This document shows positions 45,260-56,171 of a stretch of 64,000 bases of DNA, in pieces. Position 1 is the first letter of the stretch. The number at the start of each line of letters is the position of its first letter. Source of the DNA: Mangifera indica (Eukaryota; Streptophyta; Magnoliopsida; Sapindales; Anacardiaceae); contig NC_058138.1 in the NCBI RefSeq assembly GCF_011075055.1, forward strand, positions 2,480,001 to 2,544,000, written 5' to 3'. The position numbers were made by a program, and so were the translations under genes. Under the pieces are notes generated by a model. The model ran no database searches and was not told the DNA's origin. It saw nothing but the letters and a program-made list of their open reading frames with translations.

Positions 45260-46038
45260 ATAACCACTATACAACATGAATAAAATTGTGAACTATATTG
45301 CTTATCTCTTAATTGATCAAATGAAAAGGAATTAGAGCAAAGAATGAAAAGGAAAGAATAATGTTTCAATGATAATGGAAGCAAAGAAGCCTTGAGTCCC
45401 AAGGCAAAGTCTATGTGAAATCTTTTCTACTTTAGTGCCTTTCTCTTTTGTCCTTCAATTGTTTGATGCTGTAATTCTTCTCCTTTGTGTTACAACAGAT
45501 TCTTAATTTTCTTATGAGGAAAAGAATATATTTTTAAATATTATATCAAACACATTTTCAAATACAAAAAATGAACAATCTGAATTGTCTTTACATTTTA
45601 ATAACTTTTTTTAAGTAATAATCAAGAATATGCTAACTCATTTTAAGGTAGAAATAATATAAGAATCTGCATACATAAATTCTTTATAAAAGAAAAGAAT
45701 ATGAAGCAAGTAGCCTTGAGTTGAGAGAAAAGGCAAAGGTGGAACCAAAGAATGACTTGCATTGAGAGGCAGGCAAAGTATATATGAAATCCAAAATACC
45801 AAAAGGAACTTGGGAAATTGTTGAAAAGTGCTCTGTTTTCCTCTGTTTTGCAGAATAGTTGAAAAGATTCTTAAACAACTTTGAAAAGAATGGAACCAAG
45901 AAACCCTGAGACAGAATGAAAAGGATGGAAGCATTATAAGATAGGAATTACACACCATTCTCTTCTCTTTTCTACATTCTATCCATCATTATTCAACCTC
46001 AATCTCTCAACAATCAGAAACACTCAAAAATTCACATC
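45260..46038 (+). promoter_or_regulatory. NLR3 upstream region: NLR2-type block followed by NLR1-type block
   Basis: Bases 45260-45530 align with 25260-25590 upstream of NLR2 (attagagcaaagaatgaa, tcccaaggcaaag, gatgctgtaattctt). Bases 45570-46038 align almost perfectly with 12930-13424 upstream of NLR1. The TATA-like tataagatag at 45935-45944 is 104 bp before the ATG. The two promoter types are therefore stacked, with the NLR1 type proximal. Confidence 0.65.
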
Positions 46039-49000
46039 ATGGAAATTGTTACTGCACCTGTGAGTTCCATTTCTGAGATTATTTTCAACCGTTTGTTTGA
46101 TGCAGCAGGCCGTCAGATTGGTTACCTGCTCAACTACAATGACAACATCAAAGCATTAGAAAAGCAAGCTCAGAAACTCAAGGCTGCTAGAGACAGCATC
46201 CAAGTGAGAATTGATGCTGCTGAAAGAAACAGAGAAATTATCTTACCTGATGTCCGAAATTGGATATCAGATGTTGGTAAAGTCAACGAAGAAGCTGAAA
46301 GGTTTTTAGACGATGAAGGCAATGCAAACAAGATGTGCTTCAGAGGGTGGTGCATCAACCTCAGATTGCGTTACCGGTTCAGCAAGGTGGCAAAACAGAA
46401 GATAGCAGAGATCACTCAGCTCCAAGAACATGGAAAATTCCAAACTCTATCTCAGCCTGCTCCTCGTCCTTCAGGCATTATCTCTCCAACTGTGGGATTT
46501 TCTGGAATTTTCAAATCCAGAGAATCAATCAAGAATGAAATTATGGAGGCCTTCAAAGATGACAAGGTCAGCATAATTGGAATATGTGGGATGGGGGGTG
46601 TGGGTAAGACCACACTAGTGAAACAAGTCGGCATACTAGCCAAAGAGCAAAAGTTGTTTGATTCAATAGTTATGGTCGTTGTGTCCCAAACCCCAAATAT
46701 CATGAATATTCAAAGAGAAATTGCTCACACGCTGGATCTGAAATCATTATCTGATTGTCCTGAATCAACAAGAGCAAGTTCTCTATGGGAGAGAATTAAG
46801 AAGGAGAAACGAATACTCATAATATTGGATGATATTTGGAGAAGAATTCAATTGGAGGAGATTGGCATTCCTTTTGGGAAGGACCATGGAGGTTGTAAGA
46901 TCATGCTTACCTCTCGAAGGAAAAATGTATGCGATCAAATGGATTGTGACAAGACATTTATTGTTGGAACTTTGACAAAACAGGAGTCATGGGCGCTATT
47001 CAAGGAGCTTGTTGGCATGGATGTTGAAAATTCTAATCTGAGCTCAATCGCAAGAGAAGTAACCGCTGAATGTGATGGTCTACCAATTGCAATTGTGACT
47101 TTAGCCAGGGCACTGAAGAACAGGGCCATGTATGTGTGGCGTGATGCTTTACAACAACTTAAAAGGTCAACATCAACAAATGTTGAAGGAATGCATAAAA
47201 ATGTAATTTCATCATTGAAGTGGAGTTACAATTTTCTGGAAAGTGAGGAAAAATCTGTCTTCTTATTTTGCTCTGTATTTCCTGAAGATTTCGTAATTCC
47301 TGTTGAAGTCTTAGTGAGATACGGAACAGGATTGAGATGGTTCAAAGACTTGGGGACAATTGATGATATTAGAGTCAGAACACATGCTATTGTAAGTAAC
47401 CTTATCTCTTCTTTTTTATTGATTGGGGAAGAATTTGGGGAAGAATATGGTGAGAAATCTGTCAAAATGCATGATGTAGTTCGTGATGTTGCACATATCA
47501 TAGCACCCGAACACAACCATACATTCTTAGTAAAAGCTGGTATTAGTTTGAAAGAGTGGCCAGAAAGAGATACATTTGAAGACCTCATGTGTATCTCATT
47601 GATGTTAAATGATATTAAAGAAGTACCAAATGCGATAGAATGCCCAAAGTTGCAGTCGTTACTACTGCAACGAAATTCCAAATTAGTTGTCCCTAACAAT
47701 TTCTTTCAAGGCATGAAAAATCTTGGAGTTCTAGATTTAAGTGAAACTCAATTATCGCCATTGCCTGAGTCACTTTCCTCTCTTGTAAACCTTAGAACTT
47801 TGTATTTTAATGGTTGCAAATTGGGTGACTTATCTATAATTGGAGATCTAAGCAAACTAGAAATTCTTAGCCTTTATGGTTCTAATGTTAGGGAGATCCC
47901 TATATCGTTTAACCGATTAACTCATTTGAGACTATTAGATTTGAACTATTGTAATAAGTTGACACGAATACCACCTAGTGTCATATCCTCTCTTTGTAAA
48001 TTAGAGGAGTTGTACGTTTTGGAAAGTTTTAGGCTTTGGGATTTAGAAGGAGATGGGGGAGATTCGAGAAGCAATGCGAAGCTTGCTGAGTTACAATTCT
48101 TGTATAGAATAACTAGTTTGGAAATTATTATCCCAAACCTGAATTTCTTAATTGATAATGATGTGCCATTCAAAAATCTATCAAGCTTTACAATAATAAT
48201 AGGTGCTCTAGAAAATACTGAAAAATGGAATTTTATGAGATTTCCTGGCAAGTATTCACGAAAATTGATGATCTCATATAATAATGAGGTTTTGATTTTA
48301 AGATTACTTGATTGTTTGAAGAATTTGGTAATTGAAAGAACAGAGTGTCTACATATTATAGGTTTGGACAACATCTTTCATGACCTGGTAAATAGAGGAC
48401 TGAATGAACTGAAGGGTTTAGCAGTGCTTAATCAGAAGGTAATATTTCTTGTAAATATTTTGGAATGTTCATCAAATTTAAGTTTCCACAACTTAGAGTT
48501 TCTACAAATTATTGGCAATCCCAACTTGGTTGAAATATGCCATGGTGAACCCTCAATCCAGTCCTTCAATAAGCTCAAAAATTTGACTGTTGATGGGTGC
48601 GACGGGTTGTTGAATATTGTTCCAAGTAATTTGTTATGGAACTTTCAAAGTCTTGAATATTTGAGAGTAACTCATTGTAATTCAATGGCATATATATTTG
48701 ATTGTAAAGAGGCTAAGGTGGTAGATGGAGAAACAAAGATGCTCTCGTCATTAAAGATTCTAGATTTGGATGATCTAGCAAATATGACACATATATGGAT
48801 GGGTGACACTCAATTCATAAACCTATGCAACTTGAAGAGATTGGATTTGTATAAATGCCCGAAGTTAATTAAGTTGTTTTCACGAGCTTTATTGCAAAGT
48901 CTTGTTTGTTTGGAAATTATGAGCATACACTATTGTGACAATTTAGAGGAGATTTTCATAATGAAAGAAGAAGAGGATTTAATACCACCAAAGAAAGATC

Positions 49001-49470
49001 TCACCACAACCTTATCAAGTTTGGGAAACTTAAGTTCAATACATATATCTTATTGCTCCAAATTGAAAAAACTATTCACCCCTTCTATAGTCAAAAGCCT
49101 AGTAAAGCTTAGAGGCCTTACAATAGTTGAATGCTCAACACTGGAAGAAATAATCACAAATGAGGAAGCATCATCATCATCAATAGAAAGGATTGTGTTT
49201 CCTAGTTTGTTCCGTTTGGGCCTTAGATGGCTAAACAACCTTGGTTGTTTTAGCTCAGGTTCATATTCAATTGAATTTCCAATTTTGGAGACACTTGATA
49301 TCAATAAATGTCTCAGTATGAAGATCTTTGGTTATGGAGAACAACTAACACCAAAGCTCAAAAAAGTTAAGCTTAACTCCACATATAAAGAACTATGGAT
49401 GGATAACCTTAACTCTACAATCCAACAATTGTTCAAAGAACAACAGGTATGTGAAGTAATTAATTGTTGA
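46039..49470 (+). CDS. NLR3: CC-NB-LRR disease resistance protein, 1143 aa (unspliced form)
   Basis: The most complete member. The coiled-coil region is almost identical to NLR1 (MEIVTAPVSSISEIIFNRLF). The NB-ARC has a canonical P-loop GMGGVGKTT (184-192), kinase-2 [38 protein letters not shown] and MHD (477-479). LRRs run from about 520 to 1115. No stop or frameshift is present. Read without splicing it ends CEVINC at 49470. With the donor at 49447 (caacag/gtatgt) it can instead join 49599-49619 and 49862-49969, giving a Lys-rich tail. The sequence alternates between NLR1-like tracts (1-210, about 525-590) and NLR2-like tracts (230-480, most LRRs after 830), a sign of exchange between paralogues. 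It is the best candidate for a working receptor here. Confidence 0.95.
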   Translation: MEIVTAPVSSISEIIFNRLFDAAGRQIGYLLNYNDNIKALEKQAQKLKAARDSIQVRIDAAERNREIILPDVRNWISDVGKVNEEAERFLDDEGNANKMCFRGWCINLRLRYRFSKVAKQKIAEITQLQEHGKFQTLSQPAPRPSGIISPTVGFSGIFKSRESIKNEIMEAFKDDKVSIIGICGMGGVGKTTLVKQVGILAKEQKLFDSIVMVVVSQTPNIMNIQREIAHTLDLKSLSDCPESTRASSLWERIKKEKRILIILDDIWRRIQLEEIGIPFGKDHGGCKIMLTSRRKNVCDQMDCDKTFIVGTLTKQESWALFKELVGMDVENSNLSSIAREVTAECDGLPIAIVTLARALKNRAMYVWRDALQQLKRSTSTNVEGMHKNVISSLKWSYNFLESEEKSVFLFCSVFPEDFVIPVEVLVRYGTGLRWFKDLGTIDDIRVRTHAIVSNLISSFLLIGEEFGEEYGEKSVKMHDVVRDVAHIIAPEHNHTFLVKAGISLKEWPERDTFEDLMCISLMLNDIKEVPNAIECPKLQSLLLQRNSKLVVPNNFFQGMKNLGVLDLSETQLSPLPESLSSLVNLRTLYFNGCKLGDLSIIGDLSKLEILSLYGSNVREIPISFNRLTHLRLLDLNYCNKLTRIPPSVISSLCKLEELYVLESFRLWDLEGDGGDSRSNAKLAELQFLYRITSLEIIIPNLNFLIDNDVPFKNLSSFTIIIGALENTEKWNFMRFPGKYSRKLMISYNNEVLILRLLDCLKNLVIERTECLHIIGLDNIFHDLVNRGLNELKGLAVLNQKVIFLVNILECSSNLSFHNLEFLQIIGNPNLVEICHGEPSIQSFNKLKNLTVDGCDGLLNIVPSNLLWNFQSLEYLRVTHCNSMAYIFDCKEAKVVDGETKMLSSLKILDLDDLANMTHIWMGDTQFINLCNLKRLDLYKCPKLIKLFSRALLQSLVCLEIMSIHYCDNLEEIFIMKEEEDLIPPKKDLTTTLSSLGNLSSIHISYCSKLKKLFTPSIVKSLVKLRGLTIVECSTLEEIITNEEASSSSIERIVFPSLFRLGLRWLNNLGCFSSGSYSIEFPILETLDINKCLSMKIFGYGEQLTPKLKKVKLNSTYKELWMDNLNSTIQQLFKEQQVCEVINC

Positions 49471-49598
49471 TTGTAAACAATTGTAAATATTTTTTTTAAT
49501 AAATTGTATTGGAAAATTAATAATTTAGACATGATAATAGATATAGTTATTTTGTTAGAGAAATAATAAATAATGGAAAAATGTGAATTGTTTTGCAG

Positions 49599-49969
49599 GA
49601 GGAAATTAGAAGACAAGAAGTAAATGGTATGAATGATTTATGTTTCACTAAATCAATTAACAAATTATTATTCTTGTTTGGCTAGTCTCTAGTCATATCA
49701 TATTTTTATGTATTATCAAAACTAAACACAGGCGGGTAATTTCAGTGATGAGACACGTGTCATGCGCTGGTTTGTTGAAATATGTCCTCATTATACTGGC
49801 ATACGTGTGTTCAATATTTGAAAAAGCTCTCATTAGATGTTTCTTTTTATTTGAATCACAGAAGACAGTGCTGAAGCCGGGTACGAAGAAGAAGAAGAAG
49901 AAGAAGAAGAAGAAGAAGAAGAAGAAGATGAAGAAGAAGAAGGATGAAAATGCATCAACTCAGACTTGA
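49599..49969 (+). CDS. Predicted 3' exons of NLR3: 7-codon micro-exon and Lys-rich terminal exon
   Basis: The exon 49599-49619 (EEIRRQE; acceptor gaattgttttgcag; donor gaa/gtaaat) and the exon 49862-49969 (acceptor tttgaatcacag; KTVLKPGT, then 14 Lys, Met, 4 Lys, DENASTQT, TGA) join in phase 0 to NLR3 after NSTIQQLFKEQQ at 49446. The product would be 1135 residues from exon 1 plus 42. The poly-Lys is coded by a GAA/AAG microsatellite (about 49886-49945), so its length should vary between alleles. The NLR2 flank has the same arrangement with a Lys/Thr variant. A basic tail could act as a nuclear localisation or nucleic-acid-binding segment, which is an inference. Confidence 0.6.
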
Positions 49970-50845
49970 TTCTGCAATGCATACTGGTGCGAACCATGTT
50001 CATCAAATTTTTATAATAATTACAATGAAATTAAACATTAATTTAATATTGATTAATGAACTTCAAAGAGGAAATTTACTATCAACTGAATCAAACTTGG
50101 TTATAGTTTTGTCATAATTATTATTGACAACTGAAGTTTGTTAATGCTTTGTAGAACAAGACTGGCATCCGGAGCAGCGATTATAATTGGCAAAGCGCAA
50201 AATGGGAATTCTGTTTAATGTTCATTTCCTAGCAATGCAATAACCTTGGATGTTTATATAAGAATTCAGTTCAATTGTAAATATTTATAATGCCTTTTTC
50301 TTTCTTCAGTGGCTTGATGCCCCCTTGCCATAATCACAATATAGTTTATTTAGATTCATATCAGAAAATTGTAACAGAACATGCAGGGGAATACAAAGCA
50401 TGGATTTGTAGCAGAAAAAGAGAAGCAGACAAGCTGAGAGGTTTTTGACATCATTTGCAATTTATAGACTGTTGAATTTTGATTTATTAAATTTTTACTG
50501 GGAATAGCAACGGTTAAAATCCTTACTGCAGGATTAATGATTAAGCATTATCAATATCACAAATAGGTGGGCAAATTCAGTGTGGCAAGGTGGCATGCCG
50601 ATGTATACTTACCAGAGGAGGCACATTTCATACGCTCGTTTATTCTGGGTACTGAATTCCCTCACTCTTGCTGATATAGCTCTAATGCGTATTTAATTTG
50701 TCATACTGATACAATTCTATTGTTTTTGTAATAGAAAATTGAGTTTAAAACAAACTTTAGAACAGGTATGTAACAAATTGCCATTTATGTTTTCTCATTA
50801 GTACATTATTTGTAAGCTCAAATGGCTTAAATGCTTGAATCTAGA
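49970..50845. other. CNL 3' flank after NLR3
   Basis: There is no gene here. It is nearly identical to 29602-30509. It includes gtggcaaggtggcatgccg, which is also found near 30248 and 43486. Confidence 0.65.
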
Positions 50846-50849
50846 AGAA

Positions 50850-51152
50850 ATAAACATGAATGAGAAAGGAGAAAAGGCTGCTGCTTGCATCAGCAGAGAA
50901 GATGGTGTTCCTAGCTTAACTGAGCTGAAACATGCTTTGTTTGAGCCGGGGGCAGATGCAATATTAGCAGCCTTACCTTCAGCAACCGTTATGTCTTCCT
51001 CAAGGGACATCTCCGATGACGATGACAATAAATTTGTCAGATCTCGTTTGAGAATTCATGATGGTGCTACTGTCTTCGGACGGTGTGATAATTTTCCTTT
51101 CTATGGCATTAGTTTGGCTTTATTCAAAAGTAGTATATTGAGCAGGGGATGA
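50850..51152 (+). pseudogene. Chimeric open frame: unknown leader fused to ferrochelatase C-terminus (copy E1)
   Basis: An open frame from the ATG at 50856 to 51152: MNEKGEKAAACISREDGVPS, LTELKHALFEP, then directly AILAALPSATVMSSSRDISD and DDDNKFVRSRLRIHDG. The second half is the ferrochelatase C-terminal region before its membrane helix, without the helix. The first half is not recognised. It arose by deletion (the DL of DLADAIL is lost at gccgggggcagatgc). Expression is doubtful. Confidence 0.5.
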
Positions 51153-51375
51153 TACAAAAAGTGAACAAGCTATCCACATAAACCAGGATTAGTGTAGCAA
51201 AGGCCTTGAGTATTTTAAATATTTATACTATTTCAACAATAATTGGATGTAAAATGCTTTTTTTCATTCTTCAGTGGCTTGATTCCCCCTTGCCATAATC
51301 ACAACATACTTGGTTTAGATTGATATCAGAAAATTTTAATTGAAAATCCAGGGGAAAACAGAGCATGGAATTGTA

Positions 51376-53530
51376 GCTTGAGATGAGCATGGAAGTGCAG
51401 AATATCAATCCCATTCACATCCCACTGAAAATAAGGTTGGAGTGTTACCTCTGAATCTTGGAGGACCAGAGACAGTCCACAAAGTTCAGCCATTTTTGTT
51501 TAATTTATTTGCAGATCTGGTAATTCAGATTGTCCCTTCTTTCTTTGTCCTTAAAATTATTATCTCTTTTTATATTTGCAGCTTTAAAATGTTACTTTTG
51601 CACCATTTTTTTTTTAATAGAGGACATCATACGCCTGCCCAGGTTATTTCAGTTTATTCAATGGCCCTTGGCTAATTTAATTTCTGTTCTACAGTTTGAC
51701 ATGTCCTGCTATTTGTGGCATTGTTTATGTTTGGGCCATGTTTGTTCATTGCATTTTATCTATTTTCTTCCTCTTTTTCTAAATTTTTACTTAGAAAATC
51801 TGTGCTCTATTTTTTTTCATTTTTGTCCTTCAGTTTTGTCTTTAATATGGCGTATTGTAATTTGAAAAACTTGTTGCAGGCACATGCTCTTAGAATTGCC
51901 CTGGAAGCAAAGAACTTACCTGTCAACATCTATGTTGGAATGAGGTATTGGTACCTGTTTACAGAGGTAGGTTTTAGTCTTCTCACCTTTTTTCCTCACA
52001 TTGAACTGCCATGTGGTTTATGAGCTTGTATCCTTTTGTTTTGTTAAATGTGATTTCATGGATCAGTTTTTAAACTCTTTTGAAAATAATTGAAAAATAG
52101 AAAAAACAAAGACAAAGCAAGAGATAGGTTGCCCTTTTTTTCTATTTGTAAGCTTCTTTCCAGTGTTCAATTGCATTATTTTAGGACAACATGTTTTAAC
52201 TACTGCTTTATGATAAGAATTGCCCCTTTCTATCTGAAAATTGTCAGTGTCCTGATAGTTCAAAATTTCGCTACATTTGGCAGATTAAGAGAGACAAAAT
52301 TACAAGGCTCGTAGTGCAGCCACTTTATCTGCAGTTCTCTATCTCTGCAATTGGGTTAAGCATCCTTGTTCTTGAGAAAATATTTAGGTGCTGCTTCCGT
52401 TTTAGAATATTCTCCGATTTCTTGCCTGTGGTAAATCAATTTGTATATCATGAACCATTTCTGAGTGAGAATAATATGTCAGGGAAGATGCATACCTATC
52501 AAAGATGCCTGTTTCTATCATAAGGTCCTGGTATCACCAAGAAGGTTACATCAAGTCTATGGCTGACTTGATTCAGAAAGAGTTGGGGAAATTCTTAAAT
52601 CCTGAAGAGGTGAACTTACTTAGTAGATACTCCTTTTCTATATGGATCTTTTACAGTACAAAACCAGTATATGTAATAAAATTTGGCTTGCTTGGGTTGG
52701 AGTCGTTTGATGTAATAAGCTCTATACAACTTTTTTGACTTCTGTATGTGAAACTACAGGTAATGATCTTCTTTAGTGCCCATGGAGTACCAGTTAGTTT
52801 TGTCGAGAATGCTGGTGATATTTACAGAGACCATATGGAGGAGTGTATCTACCTAACAGTGTAGAACCTGAAAAGGCGAGGAGTTGCAATGATCATACTC
52901 TGGTATACCAGGTTTTACTTTAAAAGAAATCCAACTGTGTAAGTTTTAGCTTCCTACTTGTCTTCCCTAGATTATGAGCACTCTCATCATTAGGTTGGAT
53001 ACTAAAATGTTTGGTTGGTTATTCTTTGGTTTTTCATTCCTTTCCCCTTCTTTTGTTTCGTTAGAGTCAAGTAAGGCCAATACAATGGCCGAAGCCCTAC
53101 ACTGATGAAGTTCTTGATGCGCTCAGGCAGAAAGGAGTTATGAGTCTTCTGGCAGTTCCAGTCAGGTGCATGACTAGTTACAAATTTAGCATTTTCGTGT
53201 GTCGATATGAGCACTGAAATGGCTATCTACACAGTTAAATTAATTGTTGCATTTACAAATGCAGCCTTGTGAGTCAGCAGATATAAACACTGGGAGAGAT
53301 TGGTATGGAGTGACGGGAGTTGGCTCTTGAATCTGGCATTCAGAACTGGGGGCATGTAGCGGCCCTCAACTGCACACCTTCCTTCATCATGCTCTGGCAG
53401 ATGCTGCACTAGAAGCCTTACCTTCGGCAATTGCTATATCTTCCTCAAGGAACAACTCCAATGAAGACAACAATGGCTTTGTGAGATCTCATTTGAGAAT
53501 TCATGACGATGCCACTGTCTTGCGATAGTG
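51376..53530 (+). pseudogene. FC1: Ferrochelatase-1-like pseudogene (copy E2)
   Basis: Exons: [29 protein letters not shown] (about 51425-51519), [20 protein letters not shown] (51622-51692), [28 protein letters not shown] (51881-51966), IKRDKITRLVVQPLYLQFSI..SILVLEKIF (52284-52385), [29 protein letters not shown] (52514-52609), [30 protein letters not shown] (52759-52862, then TAG), [20 protein letters not shown] (53065-53165) and a decayed last exon (53260-53510). The exon for APKSKEGY..GGGSPLR is absent between 51693 and 51881. Several exons are still open, but the set is not translatable as one protein. Confidence 0.87.
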
Positions 53531-53534
53531 TGAT

Positions 53535-54205
53535 AATTTGACCAAACATTTGTGTTGAGAATACTGGTGATCCATGCAAAGACCAGATGGAATGCAAAAA
53601 TTGGAAAGCTGATGATTTGGCAACGATCATACTCTGGCATACCAGGTTTGATTGTGAAACCCAATTTCATATGTTTTAGCTTGCATCTTTCTTGTCCACC
53701 CTTAATTATAAGTACTGTCACAACTGCTTTCTACCAACTTTCTTGATCTCATATTTTTGTTCCTCTTCATTAGGTTGGGCACTATAATGTTTGGTTGCTT
53801 AATTCCAGCACTGATGAAGCTCTCCTTGGGCTAGGCCAAAATGGTGTCATGAGTCTTCTGGCATTTTCAGTCTGGTACATGACTCGTTACAAAAATATCA
53901 ATTTTGTGTGTCGATATGAGCACTAAAATGGTAATATACAGAGTTAAATTAATTGTAGTATGTATAACTGCAGCTTTGTGAGTGAATGCATAAAAGCCCC
54001 TGAAGGCATTTACATGGAGTACAGGGAGTTAGCTCTTGAATGTGGCAATCAAAAGTGGGGATGTTTTCCTGCCCTCAGCTGCATGTGTTCTGCCATCACA
54101 GATCTGGCAGATGCAATACTAGAAGTATTGCCTTCAGCAACCGCTATATCTTCCCCAAGGAACATCTCCAATGAAGACAACAGTGACTTGATTTTGGTGA
54201 TAGTG
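53535..54205 (+). pseudogene. FC1: Second ferrochelatase 3' half (copy E3)
   Basis: VENTGDPCKDQMECKNW-like exon (53550-53645), STDEALLGLGQNGVMSLLAF (53795-53880) and [37 protein letters not shown] (53970-54190). It is nearly identical to the left edge of the window (1-420) and similar to 33155-33895. Confidence 0.82.
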
Positions 54206-55945
54206 GTCTGTATTATGATCCCAAGTGTAAAATATGAGACTCAGATCCCTTACAGATATGTATAAACTTTTAGTATGAGATTTATCTAGTTTTGGGTTTT
54301 CTAATCTCAATAGTTAATTTTTAGATGTATTTCTTTCAAAGTTCATACCAATTTGCTATTGCAATGATAGGAATGGGTTATGATATTTTAGTTTGCTTCC
54401 AGTGGTTCCTTGGACAAGCATTTGTCTGGTAATTTCTATTTTGTTTTGCAACTAAAATTATCTTACATTGGGTCGCTGTTTTTCTCATACTTTGATGCCT
54501 ATTTAGGGGTGTTTTTGAAAAGAAATCATGCTATGCATCCAAAATGATATGGCATAATGTTACACCCAATGGTATGTTCAATATCTTTTGCAATTCATAT
54601 TGTGTATTGAATTTAGATTTATTATCATTTTTGCAAGATATCCCGACTATATATTCCAATTAAGGTTGCAAATGAATTAAGTCACAAGTAACCTAATTAT
54701 TGTCGAGCTAAACTTGAGCTCACTAACTCTCAGTTAAACTCTTAAAAATTTGAAATTTTGGACTTACACTCTTCAAATATTACATTTAAACTTTTAATAA
54801 AAGGGTAATTGATAAATTTATAACTTATGAGATTTAACTAGCATTTTCTATCTAGAGCTAGAGCCGACATGTCCTATCTCAAGCTCGAGCCTCCCTAAAA
54901 CCCAATCAAGTATTAAAATAACTTGAGTGAATCTAACTTGGATATCTATTGCGTTAGATACTCCTTTATTTTTATTTGTTTGACCAAGGTGGAATATTCT
55001 AACATTTAATACATAAGACGATCCATCTAAACTTAGATATAATTTATTTGATCAATCTAAAATAGGGTTTAGCTTTTCTTATATTACTCATAGATTTATT
55101 TAAGTTCTGACAAAAGGGTTTAACTTCTTTTAACTCAACTAATTATATTCAAACGGGTTTTAAATTAATGTTTATTAGGTCCTTACATCTTTGATACTTC
55201 GTTAGAAATATAAATCCTTCGACATTTATTAATTACAAACTTCTTAATATTATCCTAATAGAAATACATTATACTAAGAATAATAATATAATTCTACAAA
55301 GATTAGAAAGGTATTTCCTAATCCAAATTGTATTATTTATTAGCTTATAAATACAAGATTTTGAGAATGAAGTTAGCTCACTGATGGAGAAACATGTGAG
55401 ATCATCATAGAGCTTGTCTTTGGAAATCTTTCAGGATATCAGTTTCGGAAGGTATCATATTGTTTGACCTAGTCCTTTTCTAGGTATTGGGATATTAATA
55501 TTCCTTTTGAGTCTCATATATTTAGACTTGACAATGGGTCGTCTCAAGGCTAAAAAATCCTGACCTGAGGGGTATAATTGCAAAAATATGGGTTGTGCGT
55601 CAGGGCCTGTGAGGAAGGCCTATGGGCCTGCAAACATTTTCAATTGACTGGTCCATCAAAACACCCACACTAACACAATCCAGCAGCTATGATTCGACCT
55701 GTCAAATTAGACACACCCAACCCATTGTCACATTTACATATATTTAAAATAAAATAAAATTTACATTAGCTATGATGATATTAACTTCCTAAATATAAAT
55801 TTGTGAATCCAATTTTAGAACAAAAAACATTAACAAAAAAACAAAAAAAGTCAATTTAAAAAGCAAGAAAAACACAAAATATAGGATTTTGTAAAGAACA
55901 GACAAAACAAATTTATAGAAATTAACAAATGAAAAATGGCAATCA
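54206..55945. repeat. AT-rich duplicated intergenic block, copy 3
   Basis: There is no gene here. It is nearly identical to 420-2160 and less similar to 34190-35900. It carries the same decayed hAT-like stretch (aattaaggttgcaaatg near 54657). Confidence 0.82.
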
Positions 55946-56171
55946 AGATTTAAAAAAAAAAAATTCTCCATAGGATTCCTTACTTTAAAATTGTTAATAA
56001 CATCCAATTAAAGCCAAGATCAAAGAATAATCTCCCATTTCCCTAAAATTCTTGGCATAATTTTCATCGCTTGGAACATTTGTCTTCTAGCCAAAGAATT
56101 TTCATAAATTTGGAAACCAGGGCTGCTTTTGTCCTGGTTTCTTTTGCTTCCGAAAAATTCCTGCAGTAATT

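Noticed and set aside
51438..52862. Functional ferrochelatase gene from the open exons of copy E2
   Set aside because: An internal exon is missing, stops occur in later exons, and the last exon is decayed.
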